The position numbers and the translations under genes are program-made. Below, one piece after another: positions 27,591 through 38,100 of a stretch of DNA of 64,000 nucleotides. How positions within the stretch are numbered: position 1 is the first letter of the stretch; every line of letters starts with the position of its first letter. The stretch is taken from the NCBI RefSeq assembly GCF_020858115.1, contig NZ_JACYMM010000001.1, positions 682,001-746,000 of the forward strand, given 5' to 3'. The notes beneath the pieces were generated by a model, which was not told the DNA's origin, searched no databases, and was given only the letters and a program-made list of their open reading frames with translations. Source of the stretch: Janthinobacterium sp. FW305-129 (GTDB lineage: Bacteria > Pseudomonadota > Gammaproteobacteria > Burkholderiales > Burkholderiaceae_D).

Positions 27591-30053
27591 TCAGAAGAGG
27601 TAACGCAGGGTGACGCTGGCATTGCGCGGCGCGCCCCAGTAACCCTGGTTGTACATGCCAAGCTGGCTGTAGTAATGTTTGTCGAACACGTTGTTGATGT
27701 TCGCCTGCAGCGACAGCTGGCGCGACAGCGCGTATTTCGCCATCAGGCTGGCCACGGCGTAGCCGCCCTGCTCCACGCGCTGCGTACCCGTCGGCCCGGT
27801 GGCGTCGCGGTAGGCGCCGCTCTGCCAGTTCACGCCGCCGCCCACCGATAACGCGCGCCAGTCGCCACGCAGCTGATACGTGGAAAACACGCGCGCCAGG
27901 GTCTGCGGCACATAGCTGTTCAGACGCGCGCCCGTGTTGTCCTCAGCCGCCGCATGCGACACGCTGGCCGAGACGTTCCAGCCCTTGGCCAGCTCGCCCG
28001 ACACGTCCAGTTCCACACCCTTGCTGGTGGTGCCCGAGGCCGCGTAGTACGCCTGCGTCAGCGAATTGCCGACGAAACGGCCCGTGTCTTCCTGCGCCAG
28101 GCCATCCTGCGCGATGCGGAACACGGCCAGCGCCGCATTGAGCCTGCCGCCGAAATACTCGCCCTTCACGCCCGCTTCCACATTCTTGCCCTGTACGGGA
28201 TCGAGGTAGCGGCCGAACCGGTCCTGGTAGCCCTGCGGCTTGAATATCTTGCTGTAGCTGGTGTACAGCGCATGCTGTGCATCGATATCCCACACCAGGC
28301 CCGCGTACGGCGTGACGGCGTGCTTGGCATAGGCGTAGCTGCCGCCCCAGTCATCGACGTGGTCCGCCTTGTAGCGGCTGTAACGCGCGCCGACGATCAG
28401 CTTCAAGGGATCCGCCAGCGAAAAGCGCGCCGTGCCATAGATGCCGCGCTGCTGCACCGTGTCGAGCAGCTGCCAGCGCGAGAAACTCGGATCATTCCAG
28501 TCAGGTTCCGGCGCCACGCCCTGCCACTGGTAGAAATTGCCGTAATCGACGCTGCTGCCGGCAATCCCCGGATAGCTGGAGAACTGGTTGCTGCCCGAGA
28601 CGCCGAACGCCAGGTCGTGCGTGCGGCCCAGCAGCTGCACGGGGCCCTGCACATAGGCGTCGACGCTGTCCTGGCGCCGCGTGCCAGCGTAAAAACCGGC
28701 GTAGCCCGTCACGCCTTGCCCCGTGGCCTTGTCCGGCCAGGTATTGGCGAAAAGCTCGGCGGCCGAATAATTGCCCCAGCCGTGATTCAGCATGGCCGTC
28801 AGGTTCCAGCCGCTGCCCAGCTCCTGCTCCAGGCGCACAAAGGCCGTCTGGCTGGTGCTGAACCAGCGGCTCCAGGTGGTCGCCGTGGTGGCGGAGCGGG
28901 AAAGCGTGGCGCGTTCGCCATCCGCATACCACAGCGGCAAGCCGCCATACATGCCGCCGCGCGGGCGGTTATCCTGGTATTCATAGCCGGCGATCAGCAC
29001 GCTGCCCGGCGCCAGGTCCGCTTCGATGGTGGCATACGCCATGGCTTTCTTGGCGTGATACAGGTGCACATACGATTCGCTGTCCTGGTAGCTGGCGACG
29101 ACTCGTCCGCGCACCTTGCCGTCCGCACTCAGGGGCGTGGACAGGTCGGCGCTGGCGCGCGCATTGTTCCAGGAACCCAGGCTCAGGGCCGCATTCCCGG
29201 CCAGCTGCCTCGATGACGCGCGCTTGCGCACCAGGTTGATGGTGGCGGACGGCTCGCCCGCGCCCGTCAGCAGGCCCGTGGCGCCGCGCACGATCTCGAC
29301 CCGGTCGTAAGCCGTCATGTCCAGGGTGCTGTCGCCCACGCTGAACGCATTGTCGACCGTGGTGGGAATGCCGTCGTACTGGTAGCTGGCGATGGAAAAG
29401 CCACGCGCGAAGAACGAGGTACGGTCGCTGTCGTAGCGGTTGATGGCCACGCCGGCCGCGTTTTGCAGCACATCTTCCACCGTTTGCAGGTTCTGGTCAT
29501 CCATCTGCTGCCGCGTGACCACGCTGACGGCTTGCGGCGTTTCGCGCACCGACAAGCCCAGGCGCGTGGCCGAGCGCATGGTCTGCGTCGTATAGGAGCC
29601 GCTGCCTTCCGTCGCGCCATGCGCATCGGCGCTGGCACTGACCTTCATCTCGGGCATGGTCTGGCCGCCATCGGCCGCCGCCACGTCGAGCACATAACCG
29701 CCATTTGCCTGCGGCACTGCGCGCAAGCCCGAGCCGGCGACGATGGCGCCCAGCGCTGCAGGCACGCTGTAGCTGCCCGCCAGGCCGGCGCTGCGCTTGC
29801 CCGCCACTGCGGCGGCCTGGTAGGAAATCATGGTGCCCGTCTCCTGGCCGAAGCGCACCAGCACCTGTTCCAGGGTGCCGGCGGGTATCGCCAACTCGAT
29901 GCGCGCCGCATTGGCTGCCTGGGCAACGGGGGCGGCGGCCGAGGCGCCGCCAGCGGCGAGCAGCCACAGGGCCTGGCTGACGGCCAGCGCCGCCACGCTG
30001 CGGCGGCATGTGCTGGAAATGGAAGAAGCGTAAATAGGTGTTGTGCTGGGCAT
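27591..30053 (-). CDS. TonB-dependent siderophore receptor with STN signalling domain
   Basis: 820 residues from ATG 30053 (AGGA upstream; a GTG start 36 bp earlier is weaker). A signal peptide (about 1-40) ends near GGASAAAP. Residues about 50-110 are an STN domain (IPAGTLEQVLVRFGQETG), which signals to FecR. The plug follows (TPQAVSVVTRQQMDDQNLQTV), then a 22-strand barrel ending in TLRYLF with the final Phe of outer membrane proteins. It imports an iron-siderophore with TonB energy. It is downstream of fecI and fecR on the same strand, so it both transports and senses its ligand. The siderophore cannot be named. Confidence 0.94.
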   Translation of the reverse strand: MPSTTPIYASSISSTCRRSVAALAVSQALWLLAAGGASAAAPVAQAANAARIELAIPAGTLEQVLVRFGQETGTMISYQAAAVAGKRSAGLAGSYSVPAALGAIVAGSGLRAVPQANGGYVLDVAAADGGQTMPEMKVSASADAHGATEGSGSYTTQTMRSATRLGLSVRETPQAVSVVTRQQMDDQNLQTVEDVLQNAAGVAINRYDSDRTSFFARGFSIASYQYDGIPTTVDNAFSVGDSTLDMTAYDRVEIVRGATGLLTGAGEPSATINLVRKRASSRQLAGNAALSLGSWNNARASADLSTPLSADGKVRGRVVASYQDSESYVHLYHAKKAMAYATIEADLAPGSVLIAGYEYQDNRPRGGMYGGLPLWYADGERATLSRSATTATTWSRWFSTSQTAFVRLEQELGSGWNLTAMLNHGWGNYSAAELFANTWPDKATGQGVTGYAGFYAGTRRQDSVDAYVQGPVQLLGRTHDLAFGVSGSNQFSSYPGIAGSSVDYGNFYQWQGVAPEPDWNDPSFSRWQLLDTVQQRGIYGTARFSLADPLKLIVGARYSRYKADHVDDWGGSYAYAKHAVTPYAGLVWDIDAQHALYTSYSKIFKPQGYQDRFGRYLDPVQGKNVEAGVKGEYFGGRLNAALAVFRIAQDGLAQEDTGRFVGNSLTQAYYAASGTTSKGVELDVSGELAKGWNVSASVSHAAAEDNTGARLNSYVPQTLARVFSTYQLRGDWRALSVGGGVNWQSGAYRDATGPTGTQRVEQGGYAVASLMAKYALSRQLSLQANINNVFDKHYYSQLGMYNQGYWGAPRNASVTLRYLF

Positions 30054-30137
30054 GCGGACTGTTTTCCTGAAAGTGAATGAAGGGTTCACTTGCTATGTCA
30101 CGCGAAAATCGAAAACCCCTCACTTTTCAGAAAATAA

Positions 30138-31112
30138 TTATGGATGCTGCCGATGTGGCATCACGGTCACCCAAAAACGCGTGGTCTGGCGCACGTCGAC
30201 GGGCAAGGTGCGCGCCAGCATGTCGAGTACTTGCGTCGTGTCGGCCAGCGGGTAGATGCCCGACACGCGCAGATGGGCGACGGCCGGATCGCAGGCCAGG
30301 CGCCCCTGCCGGTAGCGGGCCAGCTCGCCGATAAAATCGGCCAGCGGCATGTCGTGCGCCACCAGCATGCCAGCCGTCCAGGCGTCCGCGCCGGCAGGCA
30401 GGGACTCGACGGGCCCGACGCGGCCGGCCGTGAACGTCGCTTGTTCGCCCGCCTGCAACCGGCGCGCGGCGGCGGGCGCCCGTTCCGGCAGAATATCGAC
30501 GGCGCCTTCGAACACGCCCAGCCGCGTGGACTCGCCGCCGGCGCGCACGGCAAAGCGCGTACCCACCGGTTGCAAGCGGCCTTGCGCCGTTTGCACGAAA
30601 AACGGCCGGCCCGCCACGTCGCGCGCCGTGCGGATCATGATCTCGCCTTTGAATAACGTCACCAGGCGCTGACCCGCGTCATAGCGCACGTCGATGGAGG
30701 TAGCCGTGCCAAGGGTGATGCGCGTGCCGTCTGCCAGCACGAGGCGGCGCAATTCGCCCGTGCCGGTGCGGTAATCTGCCAGCCAGAAGCGCGCCTGCTC
30801 GTCGCCGCCCGCCAGCCATGCGCCCCCGCCCACGGCCAGCAGCGCCAGCAGCTTGAGCGACTGCCGGCGCGCCGCATTCGCCTGCGCATGCGCGGGCTTG
30901 CGCGCCAGGGTGCCGTGCGCCAGCGGCGCCGGCAAGGCTCGCATGCGCGCCATGCAGCCTTCCACATGCTGCCAGGCTTGCTCGTTTTCCGGGTCGCTGC
31001 CGCGCCAGGCGCGCCAGGCCTGCTCCACTTCGGGCGCGCAATCGCCGGCCTGCAGGCGCACCAGCCATTCGACCGCCTGCAAGCTGGCCGCTTCCGGCGT
31101 CAAGCCGCCCAT
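30138..31112 (-). CDS. fecR: FecR-type anti-sigma factor/regulator
   Basis: 324 residues from ATG 31112, whose A is shared with the fecI stop codon (TGATG), so the pair is coupled. The N-terminal cytoplasmic domain has the DUF4880 helices (EAASLQAVEWLVRL, WRAWRGSDPENEQAW), followed by a membrane helix (about 99-112) and a periplasmic FecR domain (LADGTRITLGTATSIDVRY near 135). It relays the signal from the STN domain of the receptor to FecI. Assigned from domain order and the fecI-fecR-receptor arrangement. Confidence 0.92.
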   Translation of the reverse strand: MGGLTPEAASLQAVEWLVRLQAGDCAPEVEQAWRAWRGSDPENEQAWQHVEGCMARMRALPAPLAHGTLARKPAHAQANAARRQSLKLLALLAVGGGAWLAGGDEQARFWLADYRTGTGELRRLVLADGTRITLGTATSIDVRYDAGQRLVTLFKGEIMIRTARDVAGRPFFVQTAQGRLQPVGTRFAVRAGGESTRLGVFEGAVDILPERAPAAARRLQAGEQATFTAGRVGPVESLPAGADAWTAGMLVAHDMPLADFIGELARYRQGRLACDPAVAHLRVSGIYPLADTTQVLDMLARTLPVDVRQTTRFWVTVMPHRQHP

Positions 31113-31624
31113 CACGGCGCCGACGGGGAAAAGAAGCACTGGTGCATGGCCTTCACCAGATAGCGCTGCACGGTGGCCAGCGAGACATTCAGTTCCAGCG
31201 CGATGGCCGCCTGCGGCATGCCATCGAGCTGCGACAGCAGAAAGGCGCGGCGCACGGCAGGCGCCAGGCCGTCGAGGCGGCGGTCGATATCGAACAGGGC
31301 TTCGAGCAGGATCGCTTGCGCCTCGGGATCGGGCGCGCATTGCGCGGGCAGGCTGGCCAGGGTTTCCAGGTAGGCCGCTTCCAGGTCGCGGCGGCGGTAC
31401 AGATTGCCCAGCACGCCCTTGGCCACCGTCGTCAAAAAGGCGCGCGGCTCGCGGGCGGCGATGCTTTCTTCGCGATTGAGCAGGCGCATGAAGGTGTCGT
31501 GCGCCACGTCGGCCGCGTCAAACGCATTGCCCAGCTTGTGCCGCAGCCAGCCTTGCAGCCAGCGGTGGTGTTCGTGATACAGGCTGCCCACCTCCTGGTG
31601 GACGCCGGGTTGGGCAGCCGACAC
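31112..31624 (-). CDS. fecI: FecI-type ECF sigma factor
   Basis: 170 residues from GTG 31624, which has GGGAG 8 bp upstream. A longer frame to ATG 31675 would translate through the Fur box, so I reject it. Region 2 (HDTFMRLLNREE, FLTTVAKGVLGNLYRRRDLE) and region 4 (FLLSQLDGMPQAAIALELNVSLATVQRYL) are clear. FecI-type sigma factors direct RNA polymerase to iron-uptake promoters once FecR signals that the siderophore is bound. Iron repression is expected through the Fur box just upstream. Confidence 0.92.
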   Translation of the reverse strand: MSAAQPGVHQEVGSLYHEHHRWLQGWLRHKLGNAFDAADVAHDTFMRLLNREESIAAREPRAFLTTVAKGVLGNLYRRRDLEAAYLETLASLPAQCAPDPEAQAILLEALFDIDRRLDGLAPAVRRAFLLSQLDGMPQAAIALELNVSLATVQRYLVKAMHQCFFSPSAP

Positions 31625-31643
31625 GTCGCATACTCCCTGGTTC

Positions 31644-31662
31644 GCAAATAATAATGATTCGC
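31644..31662 (-). promoter_or_regulatory. Fur box upstream of fecI
   Basis: The 19-bp sequence GCAAATAATAATGATTCGC matches the Fur consensus (GATAATGATAATCATTATC) at 13 positions, with the AT core intact. It lies 20-38 bp before the fecI GTG, as in other FecI promoters of proteobacteria. Confidence 0.7.
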
Positions 31663-31874
31663 ATTCTATATCCATGCGGGGCTGCGGCGCAAGCGCCCTG
31701 CAAAGGCTTGTTTGACGCGCTTCTTTCCAACATTTCCTTGCTGATCGTCTCCGGTGGCGTAGCCCACATTACAAGTTCTGCAGAGCGCGCCCAGATACGC
31801 GGCAATGATAGTATTGGCAACACCTCAACAAGCAGGCCTCCCTGGCCATGCATCCACACTATTGAAAGGCAAAC

Positions 31875-32387
31875 ATGCTGTTATCTGAACTGCTGACCAA
31901 GCTGACCTGCGGTGAACTGGAAGGCGAGGAACTCGACGAAGCCGTCACCGCCATCACCGCTGCGCCCTCCGCTCCGCGCGACGAATGGATCGACAGCGAT
32001 GCGCATGCCTACGCGGTGGCGATCCTTTGGCACCTGGCTGGTTATATGGCGTCGGGCGACAAGCTCGATGAGCTGCACGAACAGATACAGGACATGTTCG
32101 ACGAATTCCCCGACTTCCCGTACGCAATGCTCGAGGGAGGCGACGGTAGCGCGCTGCCCTATTTCGAGTGGCTGGACGCGGAACTGGCGCAGCGCGCCGT
32201 GGACGAAGGCGGCTATGACCTGATCCAGATCGACGGCAACGGCACCGACCAGATGGATGCGCTGGTCGTGTACCGGCGCGATACAGACGACATCATCCAG
32301 GCGGCGGCATTGATGGGAGTGACGATAGGCCGCCCGCTCACTTACTATCGCGGCATCGAAGCGATGGTGGGCAAGCGGCCGGGGTAA
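31875..32387 (+). CDS. Conserved hypothetical protein, possibly DUF6630
   Basis: 170 residues, acidic and soluble. No signal peptide or membrane helix. The central YFEWLDAELAQRAVDEGGYD and the following LIQIDGNGTDQMDALVVYR resemble the DUF6630 family as I recall it, a group with no known function; I am not certain. The stop lies 10 bp from the end of the convergent DUF3472 gene. It has a weak ribosome site (AAAGG). Nothing ties it to the iron or GalNAc genes on either side. Confidence 0.6.
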   Translation: MLLSELLTKLTCGELEGEELDEAVTAITAAPSAPRDEWIDSDAHAYAVAILWHLAGYMASGDKLDELHEQIQDMFDEFPDFPYAMLEGGDGSALPYFEWLDAELAQRAVDEGGYDLIQIDGNGTDQMDALVVYRRDTDDIIQAAALMGVTIGRPLTYYRGIEAMVGKRPG

Positions 32388-32397
32388 GGATCAATGC

Positions 32398-33663
32398 CTA
32401 TTGCATCGGCAAGGCGCTCACGTCGACGGCGGGCGCCTGGCCCGTGGCCGGACGCGTGAAGCTCTGGCCGGTTTTCACGACATCGGCAAAAAAGCCGCCG
32501 TTATGCAGGTAGAACCTGCCGTTTTCCAGGCCGCCCGCATAATCCATGCGCTGCGCATTGGTGGCCGTGGCGTCGCCGGTGAACCTCCCCGCCGTCACTT
32601 CGGACCAGGTGCCGGCAACGTTCCTCGCCCACTGGTTGCCGAACTGGACGCGGCGCTCCGTGTAGCCCAGTGTATCGATGAAGTTCTCGAGGAAGGAATG
32701 CACGCGCGTCAAATAGGTGGAAATCGCCGGCCGCTTCCAGGTGGCGATGTAGCGCCACTGGCCCGTTTCCGGCGCAAAGAACCAGGCCGAATAATCGCTG
32801 CTGCCCTTGCCGTCGGGCCGCGCGCGCGTGATGAAACGGTACGTCGTGCCGGCCGTCCAATTATATGAAAGGTAGGTTTGCCCGCCCGTGCCCTCGCCGC
32901 CAAACGCGTTGTCGACCACGCCGGCGCCCTTGCTGACCAGGGTGGTTTTCGCACCATTCTCGGCGTCCCACACGGAGAACAGGACCCAGCGCTCGCTCGG
33001 TGACTTCACCTGGATGCCCATGTAGCCCTGGCCAAAACCGTTGGCCATGAAATAGGAGCCGATGGCGTCCTGGCCCTTGGGTATCGTCATTTCGTTATAA
33101 AAGTACTCGGTATTGGCCGGCACCGTGTAACCCATGTGCACGGACGGTCCGCGCCGCGACCAGTAGTAATTGGCCGGGTCGTTGGCATACGTGAGCGCCG
33201 CGTTCGCAGTCACCTTCAGCGCGGCGACGTCGCCGAACGTGGCCTTTGCGCGCGTCAATCCCTGCAAGTCCACCTTCACATAGCCGGCCGCCGGCACATT
33301 GACCGTACCGACGGCGTAAGTCTTGCGGTCCTTGCCGGCCAGCCTGACGTCGAACGGCGCGCCGTTGATCTTCACGCGGATGGTGCTGTTGCCGCCATCG
33401 GCCAGGCTGGCATCGAGCGCCACCTGGACGGGGCCCGCTTCGGCCACGCGGAAGTAGGTGCTGGCGACGGCAGCGGGATTGCTCCAGCCGGCCAGGCCAT
33501 GTTCGTTGATGACGGCGCCCTTGTCTCCGCTGGTGATGAAGGCGTTGCCGGCGAGTTCCACGGTGGCGGGCGCCGCGGACGCCACGGGCATGACCAGGCA
33601 GGCGGCCAGCAAAGGCATGGCGGGCAGGACTGAATGAAGTAATGCACTTCTGTGTTTCATCAA
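32398..33663 (-). CDS. Secreted DUF5077-DUF3472 protein of the GalNAc locus
   Basis: 421 residues. A signal peptide at 1-31 probably ends at VASA-AP; an LAAC lipobox-like sequence lies inside the hydrophobic part and a lipoprotein is possible. Residues about 33-150 resemble DUF5077, a beta-sandwich with a carbohydrate-binding look. Residues about 160-400 resemble DUF3472 (YFYNEMTIPKGQDAIGSYFM, then GFGQGYMGIQVKSPSERWVLFSVWD). Both are unassigned families that occur in glycan-use loci. It is the last gene of the GH109-containing unit, 60 bp downstream, so it probably binds or cuts the same glycan. No catalytic residue can be named. Confidence 0.8.
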   Translation of the reverse strand: MMKHRSALLHSVLPAMPLLAACLVMPVASAAPATVELAGNAFITSGDKGAVINEHGLAGWSNPAAVASTYFRVAEAGPVQVALDASLADGGNSTIRVKINGAPFDVRLAGKDRKTYAVGTVNVPAAGYVKVDLQGLTRAKATFGDVAALKVTANAALTYANDPANYYWSRRGPSVHMGYTVPANTEYFYNEMTIPKGQDAIGSYFMANGFGQGYMGIQVKSPSERWVLFSVWDAENGAKTTLVSKGAGVVDNAFGGEGTGGQTYLSYNWTAGTTYRFITRARPDGKGSSDYSAWFFAPETGQWRYIATWKRPAISTYLTRVHSFLENFIDTLGYTERRVQFGNQWARNVAGTWSEVTAGRFTGDATATNAQRMDYAGGLENGRFYLHNGGFFADVVKTGQSFTRPATGQAPAVDVSALPMQ

Positions 33664-33723
33664 CGTCTCCCGGGATGGAAAAAAACCGCTACGGCGGCAG
33701 GCGCGGTAGCGGGTCGTTCAGGC

Positions 33724-35115
33724 TTAGTACTTGCCGTCGAGGGCGAAGATCGGCTTGCGCGACTTCCACTGGCCGCCCGTGAAGTCGGGGAAGTCCAGGG
33801 TCTGGAAATTGGCGGCGATCGATTGCTCGGACAGCGGCGTGATGGCGCTCCAGGTGACGGCATCGTAGATATCGATCGGCATCGGCGCGCTGGCCTTCAA
33901 GGCTTCGACAAAGGCGTGGATGACGAAGAAGTCCATGCCGCCGTGGCCCGCGCCCTCGGCTTGCGCCGCGTACTTGCGCCAGACCGGGTGCTCATACTTG
34001 TCCTGATAAGCTTTGAAATCATCCCACTGGTGCGGCTTGCTGACGCCTTCGATGTGAATCGAGTTGTTCAAATCCATCCACAGGCCGTCCGTGCCTTGCA
34101 CGCGGAAGCCCAGCGAATACGGGCGCGGCAGGCTCGTATCGTGCTGCAGGATGATGGTCTCGCCGTTTTCGCACGCCAGGGTGGTGGTGACGACGTCGCC
34201 CAGCTTGAACTTGACCTTGGCGTTCGCATGCTGCGCGCCGCCCGGCTGCTTGACGATGTAGTCGTGCAAGCCGCGCGCCTTGGTGGCGAAGGCGTTGATG
34301 CGCGTAAAACGGTTGCCGCGGTTGATGTTGGTGTACATGGCGCATGGGCCGATGCCGTGGCTCGGATACAGTTCGCCATTGCGCTCGACCGAGTGCTGCG
34401 TGCGCCAATGGGCTTCCGACCAGCCCTTCTCTCCGAATTCCACGCCGCCGCCATACGGCTTGGCCGGATTGCCGCTGTTGAATTTGACGGCGCGCAAATC
34501 GTGCTGGTAGCCGCCCTGCAGGTGCAGCAGTTCGCCGAACAGGCCCGCGCGCACCATCTGCAGCGCAGCCATCACGTCGCGGCGGTAGCACACGTTTTCC
34601 AGCAACATGTAGGGCGTACCCGTTTTCAGCTGGGTATTCAGGACATCCCAGTGGTCTTGCAGGGTGATGCCGGCCACCACTTCGCAGCCGACGGCGATTT
34701 TCGCCTGCATGGCGGCAATCGCCATCGGTGCGTGGAATTCCCATGGCGTGGCGATGATCACGCCATCGAGGCCGCCCGCGTCCAGCATGCGCTTGTAGGC
34801 TTTTTGGTCGCGGTCTTCGCCATACGTGCGCGGACGCGGCTTGCCGGCTTTGGCCACCTGGCCCAGCGCGTGTTTCAGCATGATCGGCTCGATATCGCAC
34901 AGGGCGACTACTTCGACGTCGTCGCGGCGCACCAGTTCAGCCAGCAGCACCTGGCCGCGCATGCCCGTGCCGATCAGGCCCAGGCGGACCTTGTCGCGGC
35001 CGGCGGCAGCTGCGGCGCTGGCGTCGCCAGGCAGCAAGGCGCTGCCGGCCATGGCGCCACCGGCCAGCGCGGCGCTGGCGGACAGGAAATTGCGTCGATT
35101 GATTTGTGTTGTCAT
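33724..35115 (-). CDS. GH109-type alpha-N-acetylgalactosaminidase (Gfo/Idh/MocA fold)
   Basis: 463 residues. A twin-arginine signal (NRRNFLSASAAL) indicates export in folded form with bound cofactor. The Rossmann motif is GLIGTGMRG near 46-54. The later segments (PWEFHAPMA, YQHDLRAVKFN, SHGIGPC) match GH109, enzymes that cleave alpha-GalNAc by an NAD-dependent oxidation and elimination mechanism and are known to remove blood group A determinants. A plain Gfo/Idh/MocA dehydrogenase is the alternative; the Tat signal, length and the GalNAc genes around it favour GH109. A 10-bp hairpin separates it from the receptor gene upstream. Confidence 0.85.
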   Translation of the reverse strand: MTTQINRRNFLSASAALAGGAMAGSALLPGDASAAAAAGRDKVRLGLIGTGMRGQVLLAELVRRDDVEVVALCDIEPIMLKHALGQVAKAGKPRPRTYGEDRDQKAYKRMLDAGGLDGVIIATPWEFHAPMAIAAMQAKIAVGCEVVAGITLQDHWDVLNTQLKTGTPYMLLENVCYRRDVMAALQMVRAGLFGELLHLQGGYQHDLRAVKFNSGNPAKPYGGGVEFGEKGWSEAHWRTQHSVERNGELYPSHGIGPCAMYTNINRGNRFTRINAFATKARGLHDYIVKQPGGAQHANAKVKFKLGDVVTTTLACENGETIILQHDTSLPRPYSLGFRVQGTDGLWMDLNNSIHIEGVSKPHQWDDFKAYQDKYEHPVWRKYAAQAEGAGHGGMDFFVIHAFVEALKASAPMPIDIYDAVTWSAITPLSEQSIAANFQTLDFPDFTGGQWKSRKPIFALDGKY

Positions 35116-35149
35116 TGGTCTCTACTCGCTTCCGTTGGTAATGATCGTC

Positions 35150-35175
35150 GCCGGCCCGCCTTGCAGCGGGCCGGC
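35150..35175 (-). terminator. Hairpin between TonB receptor and GH109 genes
   Basis: GCCGGCCCGC and GCGGGCCGGC form a perfect 10-bp stem with a 6-nt loop, 6 bp after the receptor stop codon. No T-run follows on the - strand. It likely reduces or protects the transcript, giving more receptor than enzyme, and may not stop it fully. Confidence 0.45.
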
Positions 35176-35181
35176 TGCAGT

Positions 35182-38100
35182 TTAATAGGTGTATTCAGCC
35201 GTAAAGCGCACGGAACGCGGCGCCGTGCGTCCATCGACCTGCAGGTAATTGCGGGAGATGGCGCCATGGTCTTCGCGCGTTTCGGTATAGCGGGTCACGG
35301 TCTGGCTGTTGAACACATTGAAGACGTCCACTTTCAGGCTCAGGCCCTTGACGGCGCTGGGAGTATAGGCCACATTCATGTCGAGCTGGGCTTGCCACGG
35401 CAGGCGGCCCTGGCTGCCGCGCGGCGCCGGCTTGCCATTGCAATAGAAGTAGGAATCGTCGTAATCTTTCTCGAACCTCAGGTTGTCGGGCAGCGCGCCG
35501 ATGCAGTTGCGCGGTGCGCCCGAGGTCAGCGACAGGTTGGCGCCGACCGTCACGTCCGGGATGACCTGCATGAAGCCATACGCCTTGAAGGCGTGGCGGT
35601 GGTCGCCCGGCAGGTAGCCATACGCGTTGTACATCAATTCCTTGTGGTCGTCGCTCACCGTCAGGCCCACGTCGCCGCCGCCGATGCTGTCCGTCTGGCC
35701 TTCCATATTGCCCTTCAGGCCGGACAAGGTGTAGGTCAGCTTGCCGTACCAGCCATTCGTGTACGGGTGCTCGATGAACATGTTCAAGGCGCGGTAAGTG
35801 CGCGATGGCAGCGGGTTGCCCCACTCCGCCGCCGAAATATCCACGCGGCGCAGGCCCTTGCCATCGTCAAAGTCCACCATCAGGCTGTTGTCGCGGCCCG
35901 GGTTGATGATGGCGCACTGGAAGCCGCTCCACTTGCCCGTGTCGACGCCGTTGCGCGTGGCCCAGGCCTGCAGCGGACGCTCGTCGCAGACATCGTCGTT
36001 GGTGTCGTTCAGCTTGCGGTACAGGAAGCTGGCGCCCACCACCAGTTTCTTGCTCAGGGCGCGTTCGAAGCCCAGCGAGAATTCATCCTGCGACAGCGGC
36101 TTCAGGCCGACGGCCGTCACTTCGTGCGCATCGCGGCTCTGGCCATACGCGTTGTTGGCCGAATACGGCTTGCTGATGGCGTGCAGGCCCGTCGGCGCGC
36201 CCGTGACGGGATCGACGCCCGTATAGGTGAACATCTCGCTGGTGGCCAGGAAGGGGCTGGCCATGTTGCTCGACAAATTCGATGGCACCGGCAAGTGGTA
36301 ACGGCCGCCGTTGGCGAAGAATTTCAGGGTGCCGTCGCCCAGGTAATCCCAGGTGGCGCCCACGCGCGGGGCGATCATGTTGCGCTGCGAAATGAAGGCC
36401 ACGCCATCGGTGCTGTAGTTGGTGAACTGTTCGCGGCGCAGGCCCAGGTCCAGCAGCACGCGTTCCGTGACCTGGTAGTGATCCTGGATGTACTGCGCCG
36501 ATTGCACGCTGGTCGGACGCGCCAGGTTGGCGTTCAATTCCTTGCTGACGTAATAGCCATCCTTGCCGTAGCCGTTGCCCTGGGCCGGCGTTTCAAAGGC
36601 GCCGTTGATCAGGAGCGTCGCATCCTTGACCTTCTGGTATTTCCAGCGGTAGCCGCCGGCCAGGCTCAGGCCCACTTTCGATTCCACGTCGATGCGGTCG
36701 ATGCCGCCGCGCAGCGAATGCTTGCCCAGCTTGTATTCCAGGTCCAGGCGCTTGGCCTTCTGGCGGTCTTCCGACGACGGGTCGACCAGAGTACCGGTCA
36801 CCGTTTGCGGATTGGTGTACGTCAGGCCAGGCACCTGGGTCGATTCATTCGACGACGTTTGCGCCAGCAGCGGATTGTAGCCTTCTGGGGTACGGCGGTG
36901 CGAAGTGCGCGACTGCCCCATCATCGCCGTCACCGTCAGGTTGTCCGTCAGGTAGCCCGTGTACTTGAAGATGTCGACATTCGCGCCCGGCGCGGCCGAC
37001 GAGCCGCAGCAGTTGATGGTGGTCTCGCTCCCGCCGCCAGGCACGTTGTTGCGTTTCAAGGTGGCATAGTCGAAACCATAGCTCTGGCTGTCCGTCGTCG
37101 TGCGGTCATACAGCTTGGTATATTCAAAGTGATGGTCGTCCGTCAGGTTGTAGTCCAGCTTGGCCATCATGCGGTCAACCTTGCTCTTGCTCTCGCGCCA
37201 GCCGTTCGGCAGCACCTTGTCGACCAGGTCGTCGCGCGCACCGGCGACGGCGCCGCCGTCCGTGCGCGTCTGTTCCAGCGCCACAAAGGCGAACAGCTTG
37301 TTCTTGATCAGCGGTCCGCTGCCGTACAAGCCGACGACCTTGCTGGTGCTGCCGTTATCGCGGTTCCAGTACTTCAAGGTGCCATCCGTCTCCGGATTGG
37401 CGCCCGTGTTCGGGTAATACCGGTTTTCCGTCGTGCCCTTCAGCGAGCGGGGGATGATGGAGACCTTGCCGCCGAATTCGACCTTGTTGCCGCCGCTCTT
37501 GGTGGTGATGTTGATCACGCCGCCCGTGGAGCGGCCGAATTCCGAACCGTAGCCGCCCGACAGCACCTGCAGGTTGGAGATCGCGCCGAACGGCAGCTCC
37601 GAGGCGCCCACCTGGGTCAGGAGGTTAGTGATGGGGAAGCCGTTGACGTAGAACGCATTTTCGGACTGGCCCGAGCCGCCGATCGACGGCGCATTGCCAT
37701 ATACGCTGTTGGTGCCGCGCGCTACGCCCGGCGTCAGCTGCACGATGGAGGCGACATCGTTGCCGACCGGCAAGGCTTTCAATTCCTTGGCCGTGAAGAT
37801 CACGCCATTGTTCGTGTTCGATACGTCGATCGGATTGCGCGACGCCTTCACCACGACGGTCTGCTCCTGGCCCACAGTGCCTGCCGCGCTGGCCGGGCCG
37901 AAGTTCGCTTCCGCGCCCGCGCCGATCAGGGCTTCGACTTCCTGCGACGCTTCCACCGAACCGGCACGCAGCACACGCACCGCATAGCGGCCCGGCGGCA
38001 TGGAGTTGGCCACATAGCGGCCCGACGTATCCGGCGTCAGGCTGCGCTGCACGCCCGTCGCCAGGTTTTCCAGCACCACGGTGGCGCCGGCGGGCGCGCT

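Noticed and set aside
31625..31675. The upstream ATG at 31675 as the fecI start
   Set aside because: Translation would run through the Fur box, while GTG 31624 has a good ribosome site.
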